The translations under genes were made by a program, and so were the position numbers. From Bdellovibrionales bacterium (GTDB lineage Bacteria; Bdellovibrionota; Bdellovibrionia; Bdellovibrionales; UBA1609), in the NCBI GenBank assembly GCA_019637855.1, contig JAHBUX010000017.1:1-64000 (forward strand): DNA of 64,000 bases. The letters are read 5' to 3'. Within the stretch, counting starts at the first letter, position 1; each line of letters opens with the position of its first letter. The notes beneath the pieces are model-generated. The model had not been told where the DNA came from. It worked only from the letters and a program-made list of their open reading frames with translations, and made no database searches. Shown one piece after another: positions 8,593 to 17,737 of the stretch.

Positions 8593-9312
8593 ATGCAGTG
8601 GTTGAATTTAGTTTTCGCTCTGTTCGCCAGCGCCGCCTTCGCGCAAACGGCCAACACTCCGGCTGAGCCGGAGTTTGACTCGCTTGGTGGAAATCGGGTG
8701 TTGCTTGAGCGCGCCAAAGCCATGAATCCGGACCAGACGGTGAGTGTGGTGCAGAACCGCACTGTGGATCGTCGTAATCGGGTTGAGTTCGCACCGGAGA
8801 TTTCCGGCGTGATGGGAGGCGATACGTACTCGCGCGCGCGTAGCGTGGGTTTGAATGCATACTATCATTTCAACCCACGTTTTGCTGTTGGCGCCAAGTT
8901 CGGTTACTCCTTCAACACGCTAACACCTGAAGGCCAGGCTCTCTTGGATCAGGCCAACCACGATTTTCAAGCGGACCCTGAAACCCCTTCGATTGGTTAT
9001 CCCGATGTGGATTATCAAAAGACCGAGTGGATGGGTTTACTGAACTGGTACCCGTTGTACGGGAAATTCAGTGTTTTGGATCGTCGCGTGATTCACTTCG
9101 ACTTTTATGTGGTGGGTGGTGCCGGTCAAACCACTCTGCGCTCCGGTCCCGCCTCGACCTACACTGGTGGAATCGGTATGGGGCTGTGGTTAACTCAGCA
9201 CTTCACCACGCGCATGGAAGCCCGTTATCAGACGTATGAAGCCAAATACTTCACTGGCGCGCGTCGCTTGGATCTCACTGTGGCGTCGCTGCAAATGGGA
9301 TGGTTGCTATGA
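8593..9312 (+). CDS. outer-membrane beta-barrel protein (myxobacterial-type family)
   Basis: 239 residues with a signal peptide (cut near AFA-Q). The repeating amphipathic strands are rich in aromatic ends (VGLNAYYHFNPRFAVGAKFGYSF, FYVVGGAGQTTLRSG, TRMEARYQTY), with the final strand VASLQMGWLL at the very C-terminus. This fits the outer-membrane barrel family found with TPR and AgmX-like proteins in myxobacteria and Bdellovibrionota. AAAGGA precedes the start. It likely provides the outer-membrane ring of the machine. Confidence 0.82.
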   Translation: MQWLNLVFALFASAAFAQTANTPAEPEFDSLGGNRVLLERAKAMNPDQTVSVVQNRTVDRRNRVEFAPEISGVMGGDTYSRARSVGLNAYYHFNPRFAVGAKFGYSFNTLTPEGQALLDQANHDFQADPETPSIGYPDVDYQKTEWMGLLNWYPLYGKFSVLDRRVIHFDFYVVGGAGQTTLRSGPASTYTGGIGMGLWLTQHFTTRMEARYQTYEAKYFTGARRLDLTVASLQMGWLL

Positions 9313-10886
9313 GATTGGTCCTTGCCGCACTCGTACTGCTCAGCCACATGGCTGTGGCGCAAGAAAGCTTAGAGTCGCTGCTCGACGACGCCAAGCCTGG
9401 CGATGGAGCGACGAAGGCGCAGTCGCCGAACAGCGCTTTGTTCTATATCTTGCAGACGTTGCTCACGGACCCCACGCCAGATCAGAGTCTGTTTATTCGC
9501 CATATGGAGGCGGGCGATTGGGGCAAAGCCCTGATTCAGTATCCGGTGGCTTTCGATAAATCGACGTTTGAAAAAACTCCGAATGGCAAGGCCCTCTTCG
9601 CGTTGGCGCACTTTAAAAACGGAATGCCGGTGACGGGGCTTGAGCTCTTGTTCAACATCGATCAGCCGAACAAAATCCATCCTGAGATTCGTCGGCTGTG
9701 GCGTGAGGCGGCTCCGGAAAATCACTTCGCCTGGACATTGGCGCAGATCAATTGGAGCCCGACATTTTCGGAGGTGTTCCCCTCGGAAGTGGAGTTTCGC
9801 GTCCTGACTCGCGACCTTTACACCCACACCGATGTGGCTGAGCTGCAAAAACTGTTTGCCCGCCTCCCGTCGTCCAGTGCGGAACGTGGCCGTGTGGGTT
9901 GGCAGCTAGTGATCGCTTATTCGATGGCCGGCAAAGTGGAAGATGCAGCCAGGACGCTGACTCAGGTGATTAAAGCTTCGCCCGCACCGGTCAGCATGGA
10001 CCTAATGAATATGACCGCGGCCCGGTTACTATATAACCGCGGCTTTTTTGCCGCCGCGATCAAATATTACGAGAAAATCGCGCGCACCTCAGAGTACTGG
10101 CCCGACGCTCAAGAGGAGATCGCCTGGGCTTATCAGCGCAAAGGTGAACCGCAAAACGGAATCGCGATCAGTCAGTCGTTGATGGTGCCGGCTTTAGCGG
10201 GACAAGTTTCCGCGGAAAGCTTTTTCGTGCATTCGTTGGGTCAATTGAAGATTTGTGATTACGCCGGTGTGTTGACAACTTTGGGGCAATTTCCCAAAGA
10301 GTTCAAAGGCCGTTCCGAACGTTTGAAGACGATCGCCGCTTCAACTGATTCGCCGATCGTTAAGCGCTTGCTGGAGACTTTGAAAAATGGTCGCGTAACA
10401 ACCAAGGCTTTGGGCAAAGATGCGCAAGATCTTCCGCGTCTGATCAGCCGCGATGAGCGTCTGTATCGAATGGCGCAATCGGCGAAACATTTGGAAGCGG
10501 AGGCCAAGGCGGCTGATGCGACCTATACCAAAACCTTTAGCAATACCGGCCTGCAGGGCTATTTCGACAAGCTACGCCAGAACACAATGGCTCGGGCTCG
10601 TCGGGCGGGCGCTGACGCCCAAGCGCGAGTGAAGGAGCTGGCCTTGCAAGAGGCCGATCAGATTAAGGAGATTTTGCGCAAACTCCATATCGTTGAAGCC
10701 GAAGTCATTCAGCAGATGGGTGTCACCAATCGCATTGCGGCCGGTGGTGCGGGTGAAACAGGATCGAAGGCCAAGGACACTGTTAAGTTCAAAGCCGACG
10801 GCGAGTTGTGGTTTGATGAGATCGGCAATTACCGCGTGGACGTCAAGAAGGCGTGTCGTGGCGCTCAAAAAGGGAAGTCCACATGA
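9309..10886 (+). CDS. TPR-like periplasmic protein
   Basis: 525 residues from the ATG at 9309, which overlaps the barrel gene's stop as ATGA. There is a signal peptide (cut near AVA-Q), then helical TPR-like repeats (clearest at about 215-300, AAIKYYEKIARTSEYWPDAQEEIAWAYQRKGEP). A charged coiled-coil follows near 400-465, and the C-terminus is basic. It is the second scaffold-type protein in the operon. The exact subunit is unknown. Confidence 0.8.
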   Translation: MRLVLAALVLLSHMAVAQESLESLLDDAKPGDGATKAQSPNSALFYILQTLLTDPTPDQSLFIRHMEAGDWGKALIQYPVAFDKSTFEKTPNGKALFALAHFKNGMPVTGLELLFNIDQPNKIHPEIRRLWREAAPENHFAWTLAQINWSPTFSEVFPSEVEFRVLTRDLYTHTDVAELQKLFARLPSSSAERGRVGWQLVIAYSMAGKVEDAARTLTQVIKASPAPVSMDLMNMTAARLLYNRGFFAAAIKYYEKIARTSEYWPDAQEEIAWAYQRKGEPQNGIAISQSLMVPALAGQVSAESFFVHSLGQLKICDYAGVLTTLGQFPKEFKGRSERLKTIAASTDSPIVKRLLETLKNGRVTTKALGKDAQDLPRLISRDERLYRMAQSAKHLEAEAKAADATYTKTFSNTGLQGYFDKLRQNTMARARRAGADAQARVKELALQEADQIKEILRKLHIVEAEVIQQMGVTNRIAAGGAGETGSKAKDTVKFKADGELWFDEIGNYRVDVKKACRGAQKGKST

Positions 10887-11899
10887 GACGTTTTTCTCTG
10901 ATCGCCGTTCTATTGGCGGTGACTGCTTGTTCGCCCACTGCTTCGAAGCAGTACTTGTCGCCCTATGTTCCGCCGAACAAAGTGGTCGACGCCAATGCGG
11001 AGATCTTTGATCCGCAAGCCGATATTTTGTTTGTGGTCGATAACTCGCAGAGCATGGACACGCATCAAGCGAACTTGGCGCGAAACATCGGTCTTTTTAC
11101 TTCGGTATTTCTGAAGAACTCGGTATTGGACTACAATATTGGCGTGGTATCCACGGACACCGAACGTTTTCGCGAACCTTGCTGTGGACATCTTTACGGC
11201 GACGTCAAGGTGGTGACCAAACAGACACCCGACGCGAACTACGTTCTGGGCCGCAATATTCAGATTGGTACGAATGGTTCAGGCTATGAGCGCCTTTTCG
11301 ATCCGATTTTTCTCGCTCTTTCGTCGCCCCTTGTGGACACCTACAATCGCGGATTTCTCAGACCGTCGGCTTCGTTGATCGTCATCTTTATCACCGATGC
11401 CGAAGATCAGAGCGAGCGTATGAGCGCCAAAGGTCTCTATGATTTCTTGGTCAATCTCAAAGGGGGCGACAAGCGCAAAGTCCTAGGCTACGGTGCCATC
11501 ATCCCCAGCGGGTTTTACGGCTGCACTCGCGATCCATCGAACGACGGTGGTGCAGCACCTGAGCCCAAACGCATCGAAGACTTCTTGCAGCTGACCGATC
11601 CGGGTCACAAGAATATTCTTAATTTGTGCGCGGGGGATTTTGGTACTCGTTTGGCCGAGTTCGCTACCGATATCGTGAATCAGGTCGGTTCGATCGTGTA
11701 CCTCTCACGGGCACCGATCTTACAATCGATTCGCGTGGTTTATGGAGCGGCGGAACTACCCATGGATGCAGAAAGCGGTTGGTCTTTTGACCCCACTATC
11801 AACGCGGTTCGCTTAGGTCGCAAGATCGATTGGAGCTCACAGCCCAATGGCAGCCGCGTGCAGGTCTTTTACGACGCCGCTCGTTTTGATGAGGAATAG
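10883..11899 (+). CDS. VWA-domain lipoprotein
   Basis: 338 residues. A lipoprotein signal with lipobox AVTAC (Cys16) is followed by a von Willebrand A fold with the metal site DxSxS at 53-57 (VVDNSQSM) and a later TDAED loop. Cys pairs (CC near 95, a later CTRD and CAGD) may form disulfides. VWA domains bind protein partners through a metal ion. The gene overlaps the TPR gene as ATGA and is the last of the operon, just before a terminator. Confidence 0.85.
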   Translation: MRRFSLIAVLLAVTACSPTASKQYLSPYVPPNKVVDANAEIFDPQADILFVVDNSQSMDTHQANLARNIGLFTSVFLKNSVLDYNIGVVSTDTERFREPCCGHLYGDVKVVTKQTPDANYVLGRNIQIGTNGSGYERLFDPIFLALSSPLVDTYNRGFLRPSASLIVIFITDAEDQSERMSAKGLYDFLVNLKGGDKRKVLGYGAIIPSGFYGCTRDPSNDGGAAPEPKRIEDFLQLTDPGHKNILNLCAGDFGTRLAEFATDIVNQVGSIVYLSRAPILQSIRVVYGAAELPMDAESGWSFDPTINAVRLGRKIDWSSQPNGSRVQVFYDAARFDEE

Positions 11900-11900
11900 T

Positions 11901-11927
11901 AAAAACCCGGTGAAAACCGGGTTTTTT
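11901..11927 (+). terminator. intrinsic terminator of the ten-gene operon
   Basis: The stem AAAACCCGG / CCGGGTTTT with a short TGAAAA-type loop runs directly into a run of six T. It begins two bases after the VWA stop codon. It is the clearest Rho-independent terminator in the window. Confidence 0.88.
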
Positions 11928-11930
11928 GTT

Positions 11931-12365
11931 TTAACGACCGATTTTGATAAAGCGTACGAATCCCATTGGATGCTCCGAAATGGGCTTGCCTAAGAGGCTG
12001 GCGAAAAACACCAATAGCAGAAATGAATTGGCCACCATTGCAAACAGCGTGAGCAGCAGCGCCGGTAGAGTGACTAGAAACAAGAGAATCCAGGCAAAGA
12101 TCCCGCCATCGCCAGTTCCCATATCGAACAACCAAAACCAGATTGAGTCGATAAAGAACGCCGGTGCGGAAACATAAAGCATCCACATTAAAATCTGTAG
12201 CGAGCGGCGCACGCGCCCCGGAGCGCGGGGACCTTGAGGGCGAGCACCAGGCTCAAAGGCTTCGCGTTCATTACGGGGTTGAAATCCGCCGGGCTCGATG
12301 ATTTCAGGATTTTGGGGAGAGCCCAACGGGGCGGAGTTGCGAATTTTCCAACGATCATCACTCAT
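11931..12365 (-). CDS. small inner-membrane protein, unknown function
   Basis: 144 residues from MSDDRWK. The cytoplasmic N-terminus is polar and Pro/Gly/Arg-rich (about 65 residues). Two hydrophobic segments follow, near LMWMLYVSAPAFFIDSIWFWLF and a long FAWILLFLVTLPALLLTLFAMVANSFLLLVFF. I do not recognise a family. An upstream start at 12419 would add 18 residues of low-quality sequence. It converges on the preceding operon. Confidence 0.65.
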   Translation of the reverse strand: MSDDRWKIRNSAPLGSPQNPEIIEPGGFQPRNEREAFEPGARPQGPRAPGRVRRSLQILMWMLYVSAPAFFIDSIWFWLFDMGTGDGGIFAWILLFLVTLPALLLTLFAMVANSFLLLVFFASLLGKPISEHPMGFVRFIKIGR

Positions 12366-12509
12366 AGCCCGGTTTCGTAACACACTCTGGTAGGATTTGC
12401 AAAATGGCCCTGCGCTCACTCACGCGTGCTTTTTACAAAACGCCCCTCGCTCTTGACTCTTTCGCGTAAACCCATGGCGTTCATTGAGCCCATCTGTTAG
12501 ACCCGTGCG

Positions 12510-13586
12510 ATGTCCAATTTCGATTCTTATGGCTTTCCGCCTTCGATCTCAAAAGAGCTCCATAAACTTGGTTTTGTGAAACCGACGCCGATTCAAGCAC
12601 AAGCGATTCCAGTCGCGTTAAGCGGTCGCGATATGATGGGAATGGCGCAAACAGGCACTGGCAAAACAGCCGCGTTTGCACTGCCCATGCTGATTCGCTT
12701 GATGTCACACCCACAGCAAACAGCTCTTGTATTGGCGCCGACGCGTGAATTGGCCATGCAGATTCATGCATTTGTAAAACAGCTTTCCGGTAAGAACATC
12801 AATTTGCATTCGGCGCTGCTGATCGGCGGCGCTTCGATGCACAATCAAACGCGTGAGCTACGCCAGCGCCCGCGCATCTTGATCGCGACGCCCGGCCGCT
12901 TGGTGGATCACCTGCGCAGCCAACCCAAACTCTTGCAAAATGCCGGCATTCTCGTCCTGGATGAAGCGGACCGTATGCTCGATATGGGGTTTCTACCGCA
13001 ACTCAAGGTGATCTTGCGCAATTTACCGAAAGTGCGTCAGACGATGATGTTCTCGGCCACGTTCCCGAATGCCATTAAAAATCTGGCCGCTCAATTTTTA
13101 AACAAACCGGCGGAAGTGGCCGTGGGGGAACCATCGCGGCCCGTGCAGAAGATCGAGCAAGCGATAATTGAGACCACACAGAAGGGGAAGAACGATATTC
13201 TTCTCGACGAATTGAACGCGCGCCAGGGACCGGTTTTAATCTTCACCCGCACTAAACATCGCACTGATCGCCTAAGCCGCTATTTGGAAAGCTATGGCTA
13301 CAATGTCACTCGCATTCACGGAAATCGCACCCAGGCCCAGCGCCGCAACGCTATCGAGGGATTTCGTAGCGGTGAGTTCCGCATTCTCGTGGCCACCGAT
13401 ATTGCGGCCCGCGGTCTAGATATTGATGGGATTGCTCACGTGATCAATTACGACCTCCCACAGGTGCCTGAGGACTATATCCATCGTATTGGCCGAACGG
13501 CTCGAAATGGGAAAGCTGGCCAAGCCTTATGCTTGCTGACGCCCGAGGATCGGGGCATGTGGAAGGCCATTTCGCGTCTCAATTAG
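12510..13586 (+). CDS. rhlE: DEAD-box RNA helicase, RhlE type
   Basis: 358 residues with all helicase motifs: Q motif (GFVKPTPIQ, Gln29), Walker A AQTGTGKT (46-53), PTRELA, TPGR, DEAD (151-154), SAT (182-184) and HRIGRTAR near the end. It unwinds RNA with ATP and likely helps ribosome assembly or mRNA decay. It stops right after the second RecA domain, lacking the basic tail of longer RhlE proteins, so it is a minimal core helicase. Confidence 0.93.
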   Translation: MSNFDSYGFPPSISKELHKLGFVKPTPIQAQAIPVALSGRDMMGMAQTGTGKTAAFALPMLIRLMSHPQQTALVLAPTRELAMQIHAFVKQLSGKNINLHSALLIGGASMHNQTRELRQRPRILIATPGRLVDHLRSQPKLLQNAGILVLDEADRMLDMGFLPQLKVILRNLPKVRQTMMFSATFPNAIKNLAAQFLNKPAEVAVGEPSRPVQKIEQAIIETTQKGKNDILLDELNARQGPVLIFTRTKHRTDRLSRYLESYGYNVTRIHGNRTQAQRRNAIEGFRSGEFRILVATDIAARGLDIDGIAHVINYDLPQVPEDYIHRIGRTARNGKAGQALCLLTPEDRGMWKAISRLN

Positions 13587-13595
13587 AGACGCGAA
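13571..13595. terminator. perfect 10-bp hairpin overlapping the helicase stop codon
   Basis: TTCGCGTCTC and GAGACGCGAA pair around the five-base loop AATTA; the TAG stop lies inside. On the plus strand it is followed by A, not T. It may be a non-canonical terminator or an mRNA 3'-end stabiliser. Confidence 0.5.
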
Positions 13596-13709
13596 AAAAC
13601 CTGTCATTTTAGTTCAAGTCCGCTTATCCTATTAAAGTACTGTTCCGTGTTCTAGTTCCGTCATTTTCCACATTTGGTTTAACCGCATGTATGAGGAAAG
13701 GAATTAGTC

Positions 13710-14168
13710 ATGAAAGCACAAGTCATCTCTTTCCACTGCGTTCTCAAAACTAAACTCGGCCGTTTGATAAGCAAGACGGTGAATCGTGACGTGGTTACAA
13801 TGCCTTTGCCGGGGCAGGCCCCTCTACTGTCAGGTTTGGTTGAAGGCCTGCAAAACCTAAAGGGTGGCGAAAAACGCAGCATTAGCGTTTCCGCCGATCG
13901 CGCCTATGGTTTTTACGATCCTGCCAAGGTCATCACCTGCCCACGCGAGGCCGTCGAAGTAGGACGCCTTGTGGTCGGCGACAATGTACGAGCCGATTAT
14001 GAAGGCCAGCCCACACTGTTTCGCGTGACCAGCGTGAATAGTGATGAGGTCACTTTAGATGCCAACCATCCCTTGGCTGGCGAAGATCTGGTATTTGAGA
14101 TCGAAGCGCTCAATGTGCGCGAGGCGGGGCCCGAAGATTTACAGCCCGCCGATTTGGATCTGCACTAG
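13710..14168 (+). CDS. slyD: SlyD-type FKBP peptidyl-prolyl isomerase
   Basis: 152 residues with the SlyD layout: FKBP half-domain 1 (LKTKLGRLI, PGQAPLLSGLVEGLQNLKGGEK), an inserted flap (AYGFYDPAKVITCPREAV, VVGDNVRAD) and the closing FKBP strands (LDANHPLAGEDLVFEIEALNV). It helps proline-limited folding of new proteins in the cytosol. The His-rich metal-binding tail of E. coli SlyD is missing. The ribosome site GAGGAAAGGA precedes it. Its TAG overlaps the stop of the convergent gene (CTAG). Confidence 0.93.
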   Translation: MKAQVISFHCVLKTKLGRLISKTVNRDVVTMPLPGQAPLLSGLVEGLQNLKGGEKRSISVSADRAYGFYDPAKVITCPREAVEVGRLVVGDNVRADYEGQPTLFRVTSVNSDEVTLDANHPLAGEDLVFEIEALNVREAGPEDLQPADLDLH

Positions 14169-15157
14169 TTTGCGCGAAAGAAACTCAGAATCTGATTGAG
14201 AGCAGGAGTACGGAGAGCATCCGTCTCCTGCAGGATTTCGTGGCGCGCTTGAGATAAATGGTGCAAGCGACAGCCTTTGGCTTGACGGCAGAAGTGCTCT
14301 TGTCCGTGTGGCAGCACCAGCTCGTCTTGCCCCGCTTGTAACAGAAGCACAGGCGTGCGGATACGCGCAGCGTTCGTGCGCGCAAGATAGCTCCCATGAA
14401 TAGATTGAAAGACCCAGCGTACGGTTTGACCGGCCAAGAACAGCTCAGGGTGGGAGGTCAAGATCGCCCGGTTGTTTAGATAGCGAGCTCGGCTATGTGT
14501 GACCGTATTGGCTTCAAAGGGGATCTGCGACGGATCGTAGTCACCGGTGCCCGGGGCATAGCTGCGAGCGCGGCCGATCAGCATCAGCGCCAACAGCTGC
14601 ATGGAGGCCAGATTCTCATCGCGACCTAGATTGATCTCCAACATCGGTGCGGAAAGAGCGGCGGCGCGGAAGTCGTGCGGGTAGGACTCGAGATAGTAGG
14701 TCGCGATCGCACCACCCATCGAATGCGCTAGCAGATAGCGCGGTCGGTTCCGGGGAACCACCGTGTCTGCGAAGGTCTTTAAATCTTGCACGTAGCGCGA
14801 GAACAAATCGACGTAACCTTTGTGCGAGTCGCTAAGAAAGCGTTGTGAAGCGCCTTGCCCGCGATGATCGAGTGCATAGACGGCATAGCCGCTTTGAAAC
14901 AGATCGTATGCGAGCTCGGCATATTTGCGAAAGCTCTCATTGTATCCAGGCACGATCAGCACCACGGCGCGCGCTTGCGGACGGTCAAAGGCGATGTAGC
15001 GCAGACGCACTTTGCCGGCGCCGATCATCTCTGCCTGGCGCCCACTGTTGTAAAAGGGCAGGACTGAAGTCCGATAGGTGGCATCGAAGTTCTGTTCGGG
15101 AATAGCCTGCGCAAAAGAGCAGCAGAGGATGAGTAAAGCCAGGGTGAGTTGAAGCAT
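14165..15157 (-). CDS. secreted alpha/beta hydrolase, lysophospholipase/monoacylglycerol lipase type
   Basis: 330 residues from MLQLTLALLILCCSFAQA, a signal peptide. The hydrolase fold shows VLIVPGYNES (oxyanion region), DHRGQGAS, the nucleophile elbow AHSMGG, the acid in LLLQAGQDELV and the catalytic His in SQARHEILQE, all typical of the PldB/Hydrolase_4 family. It likely cleaves lysophospholipids or monoglycerides at the envelope. An upstream start would put 30 polar residues before the signal peptide and was rejected. Confidence 0.88.
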   Translation of the reverse strand: MLQLTLALLILCCSFAQAIPEQNFDATYRTSVLPFYNSGRQAEMIGAGKVRLRYIAFDRPQARAVVLIVPGYNESFRKYAELAYDLFQSGYAVYALDHRGQGASQRFLSDSHKGYVDLFSRYVQDLKTFADTVVPRNRPRYLLAHSMGGAIATYYLESYPHDFRAAALSAPMLEINLGRDENLASMQLLALMLIGRARSYAPGTGDYDPSQIPFEANTVTHSRARYLNNRAILTSHPELFLAGQTVRWVFQSIHGSYLARTNAARIRTPVLLLQAGQDELVLPHGQEHFCRQAKGCRLHHLSQARHEILQETDALRTPALNQILSFFRAN

Positions 15158-15253
15158 GACTTTATTTTGCGGTTCGAGTGAAGAGCGACAAGGCCAGTCC
15201 TGCCGAAGTGAAAATCTTTGGCCTAACGTCGACGTGTGCACTAGCATTTATTG

Positions 15254-16108
15254 ATGCACTTCAAATGGGGCGCGCTTCTTCTGCCGCTACTGCTGGCGAC
15301 GAACACCTATGCGCAATTATCCGATGTTCAGGGTGAAAGTCCTTTGTGGGAGCTCGGGATGGGCGGAGCTGTGATCGCGGCCCCCGACTACCCGAGTTCG
15401 GATCACAACAATCTTTGGTTGCTGCCGTTTCCTTGGGGCGTTTATCGCGGTGAGATTTTACACTCTGATCGGCGCGGCGCTACTCGCGCGCGTTTGTTTC
15501 GTTCAGCTAGCTACGAGTTCAATGTCAGCGCCGGCGGAGGATTGCCCAGTTCGGCTCACGCCAACGGCGTGCGTGAAGGTATGCCCGATCTGGAGTGGCT
15601 AGGTGAAGCCGGTCCGCGCTTGATGATCGATCTGTGGGGCGAAGAACAAGGGGGCCGCTTTGTTCGCTTGGGCATACCACTGCGCATGGCGATCTCCACA
15701 AACCTTCGCCGTTTCACCGATCGCGGCTATCTGTTCATGCCTGAGCTTCTATACGACCATCCGCATATCTTTGGCTCTGAGTTTGATGTCTTCGCCAGTG
15801 TCACCGTGGAGTTCTCCGATAAGCGTTTCGCCAATTATTTTTATGGAGTCCATCCAGACTACGCGACGCCTGAACGCCCGCGCTACGACGCAAGAAGTGG
15901 TTATGTCGAGACTGACCTGACGATAGGATTTATGTATCCCTTCGGCAATTCAGGTTTAAGAGTTTTCACTATGGGTTCGGTGCAATCGCTTGATGGGTCG
16001 GCCAATGAGAAGAGTCCTCTATTCAAGACCCGACTGAATACCTCGGCCAGCGTGGTTTTGTTGTGGGTGTTTGCGGAGTCCTCTGTTAACGTGCGTTCGG
16101 AAGACTAG
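15254..16108 (+). CDS. MipA/OmpV family outer-membrane protein
   Basis: 284 residues with a signal peptide ending TYA-Q. The MipA/OmpV signature is clear: LGMGGAVIAAPDYPSSDH, PFPWGVYRGEIL, an 80-residue middle with alternating strands, and YFYGVHPDYATPERPRYDARSGY. These proteins form outer-membrane barrels; some scaffold murein enzymes. TTG at 15251 is an alternative start, one codon earlier. It is divergent from the lipase gene and shares stop bases CTAG with the next gene. Confidence 0.88.
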   Translation: MHFKWGALLLPLLLATNTYAQLSDVQGESPLWELGMGGAVIAAPDYPSSDHNNLWLLPFPWGVYRGEILHSDRRGATRARLFRSASYEFNVSAGGGLPSSAHANGVREGMPDLEWLGEAGPRLMIDLWGEEQGGRFVRLGIPLRMAISTNLRRFTDRGYLFMPELLYDHPHIFGSEFDVFASVTVEFSDKRFANYFYGVHPDYATPERPRYDARSGYVETDLTIGFMYPFGNSGLRVFTMGSVQSLDGSANEKSPLFKTRLNTSASVVLLWVFAESSVNVRSED

Positions 16109-17727
16109 CCTCGCTTGATCGCTTCCAGAGCTTTGGCTGCCGAGGTGTAGCCATGAAAGTGCGCCTCTTCGAATAGGCACATGCCGCTTAAATCCGAATG
16201 ACTAAAGAAAATATTGCCCAAAGGCTTCAAAGCTTCCAATCGGTGCTCACCCCACATAAATCCCGGAGGGCAACGGATCATACCGTGACCCCAGACACAC
16301 ACATCGACGCTGCGGATTTGTGAGCGTATACCGGGATGCATTTTCTCTAAGTCCTCGACTACGATGGCGGACCACTCGGCGTGGGAGCGCTGGCGGGCTT
16401 TTTTGCGGGTTTCTTGCGGCGACTCTTTGTCGAGAGCCCAATACAAAGTCAGTACCGTATCGTGCTCGCCTTTTAAACGCATTTGATGAGTGGCGACGAC
16501 ATAGCCCATGCTGTCGCTTTCGAAACTATTGTTGTCCCAACACAAAGGCGCATCGTCGAAGCCGGATGACTTTGGTACGCCATGCAGGGTGATATTGGCC
16601 ACCATCCACGGAGTATACTGGAAGGCTTGAATATGCGCCGGAGGATCTTTACGCCAAGGTTCGATAACTTTGGCTGCGACAAAGCGAGGACCGGCAAATA
16701 CCACTGCACCAGCCTTATAGCGGATGGTCTTTTTCTCATCGGGATAAAACACCTCCACATCCGCGCCGCTTTCGGTCGGCTTCACGTTGGTCACTAATGC
16801 GCGCGTGTGAATCTGATCCGCCGATTTTTCGCGCATGCGTTTGACCAACCAACCATTGCCTTCGGGCCACGTCAAAAACGCCTCACCTCTTTTCTTCGAG
16901 GCCTCGCCTCCGCGCGCGGCGAAGTAGTGAATTCCCGCCCAAGCGGAAGTTTGATCATAAGCCGTTCCAAAATCGTCGCGACAGCAGAAGTTGATCCACC
17001 AGTGCAAGCGCGAAGAGGTCCAGCTGTTTTCCAACAGATACTCTTTCATCGAGATCGTATCCAATCGTCGCGCGATCATGTCCTCTGAACTTTTCTCGAG
17101 TGGAATGCCGAACATAGGTTTTCCGTCGCTGCCCATCACCAAACGCAAACGCAGCATCTCGCGGATAAAGGCATAGGTTTGGTCGCGGTCTTGATCGGAC
17201 CAACCTGCTTCCGGCACCGAACCTCGTCGCCACTTGCCGTTGAAGAGCAGGCGGTCTTGCGGTTCGGCACACAGGTACTCTTCTTTATATATGGGAAGAC
17301 CATTTTCGTAGCCGGTGATCACGCCGAGCTCTTCGAGCAAGCGGCGCAGTTCGACACTCTCTTGAGCCGGGATGGGTAGGTAGTGCGCGCCCCAAGGAAA
17401 ACGACTGACCGAATTTTCACCGAAAGCGGAGGTGCCGCCGACCTCATGATCGAGCTCAAACAGTTTAAAGTCTTTGAATTTGAAATCGTGCAGGTGCCAA
17501 GCCGCACTTAATCCAGAAACTCCTCCACCTATGATGGCGATCGGAATCTTCTCTTCAGAGGAGGGCGGCGGGACTTGGGAATGATCGCCGCGCAGGATAT
17601 GGCCGATGTCGGCGGAAGGGCCTTGCATGCGGCCGGGCAAATGCCTGAGCCACCGCCATCCTCCATAAATAGCGGATCCAAGTGCGGTTACAGCGGTGGC
17701 AGACAGAAACCAGCGGCGCGAGAACAT
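16105..17727 (-). CDS. Tat-exported FAD-dependent oxidoreductase (amine-oxidase-like)
   Basis: 540 residues. The N-terminus SRRWFLSATAVTALG is a twin-arginine signal. A Rossmann motif follows (IAIIGGGVSGLSAAWHL, about 62-78), then ELDHEVGGTSAFGENSVSRFPWGAHYLP, as in FAD amine-oxidase/protoporphyrinogen-oxidase-like proteins, and a final FAD segment near NIFFSHSDLSGMCLFEEAHFHGY. FAD would be loaded in the cytosol before export. The substrate is unknown. It lies 10 bp downstream of the TerC gene on the same strand, probably co-transcribed. Confidence 0.82.
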   Translation of the reverse strand: MFSRRWFLSATAVTALGSAIYGGWRWLRHLPGRMQGPSADIGHILRGDHSQVPPPSSEEKIPIAIIGGGVSGLSAAWHLHDFKFKDFKLFELDHEVGGTSAFGENSVSRFPWGAHYLPIPAQESVELRRLLEELGVITGYENGLPIYKEEYLCAEPQDRLLFNGKWRRGSVPEAGWSDQDRDQTYAFIREMLRLRLVMGSDGKPMFGIPLEKSSEDMIARRLDTISMKEYLLENSWTSSRLHWWINFCCRDDFGTAYDQTSAWAGIHYFAARGGEASKKRGEAFLTWPEGNGWLVKRMREKSADQIHTRALVTNVKPTESGADVEVFYPDEKKTIRYKAGAVVFAGPRFVAAKVIEPWRKDPPAHIQAFQYTPWMVANITLHGVPKSSGFDDAPLCWDNNSFESDSMGYVVATHQMRLKGEHDTVLTLYWALDKESPQETRKKARQRSHAEWSAIVVEDLEKMHPGIRSQIRSVDVCVWGHGMIRCPPGFMWGEHRLEALKPLGNIFFSHSDLSGMCLFEEAHFHGYTSAAKALEAIKRG

Positions 17728-17737
17728 TTGCCTAATC

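Noticed and set aside
16807-17379. Several plus-strand frames within the FAD oxidoreductase gene
   Set aside because: The minus strand shows a complete Tat signal, FAD motif and C-terminus; the plus frames have no motif.
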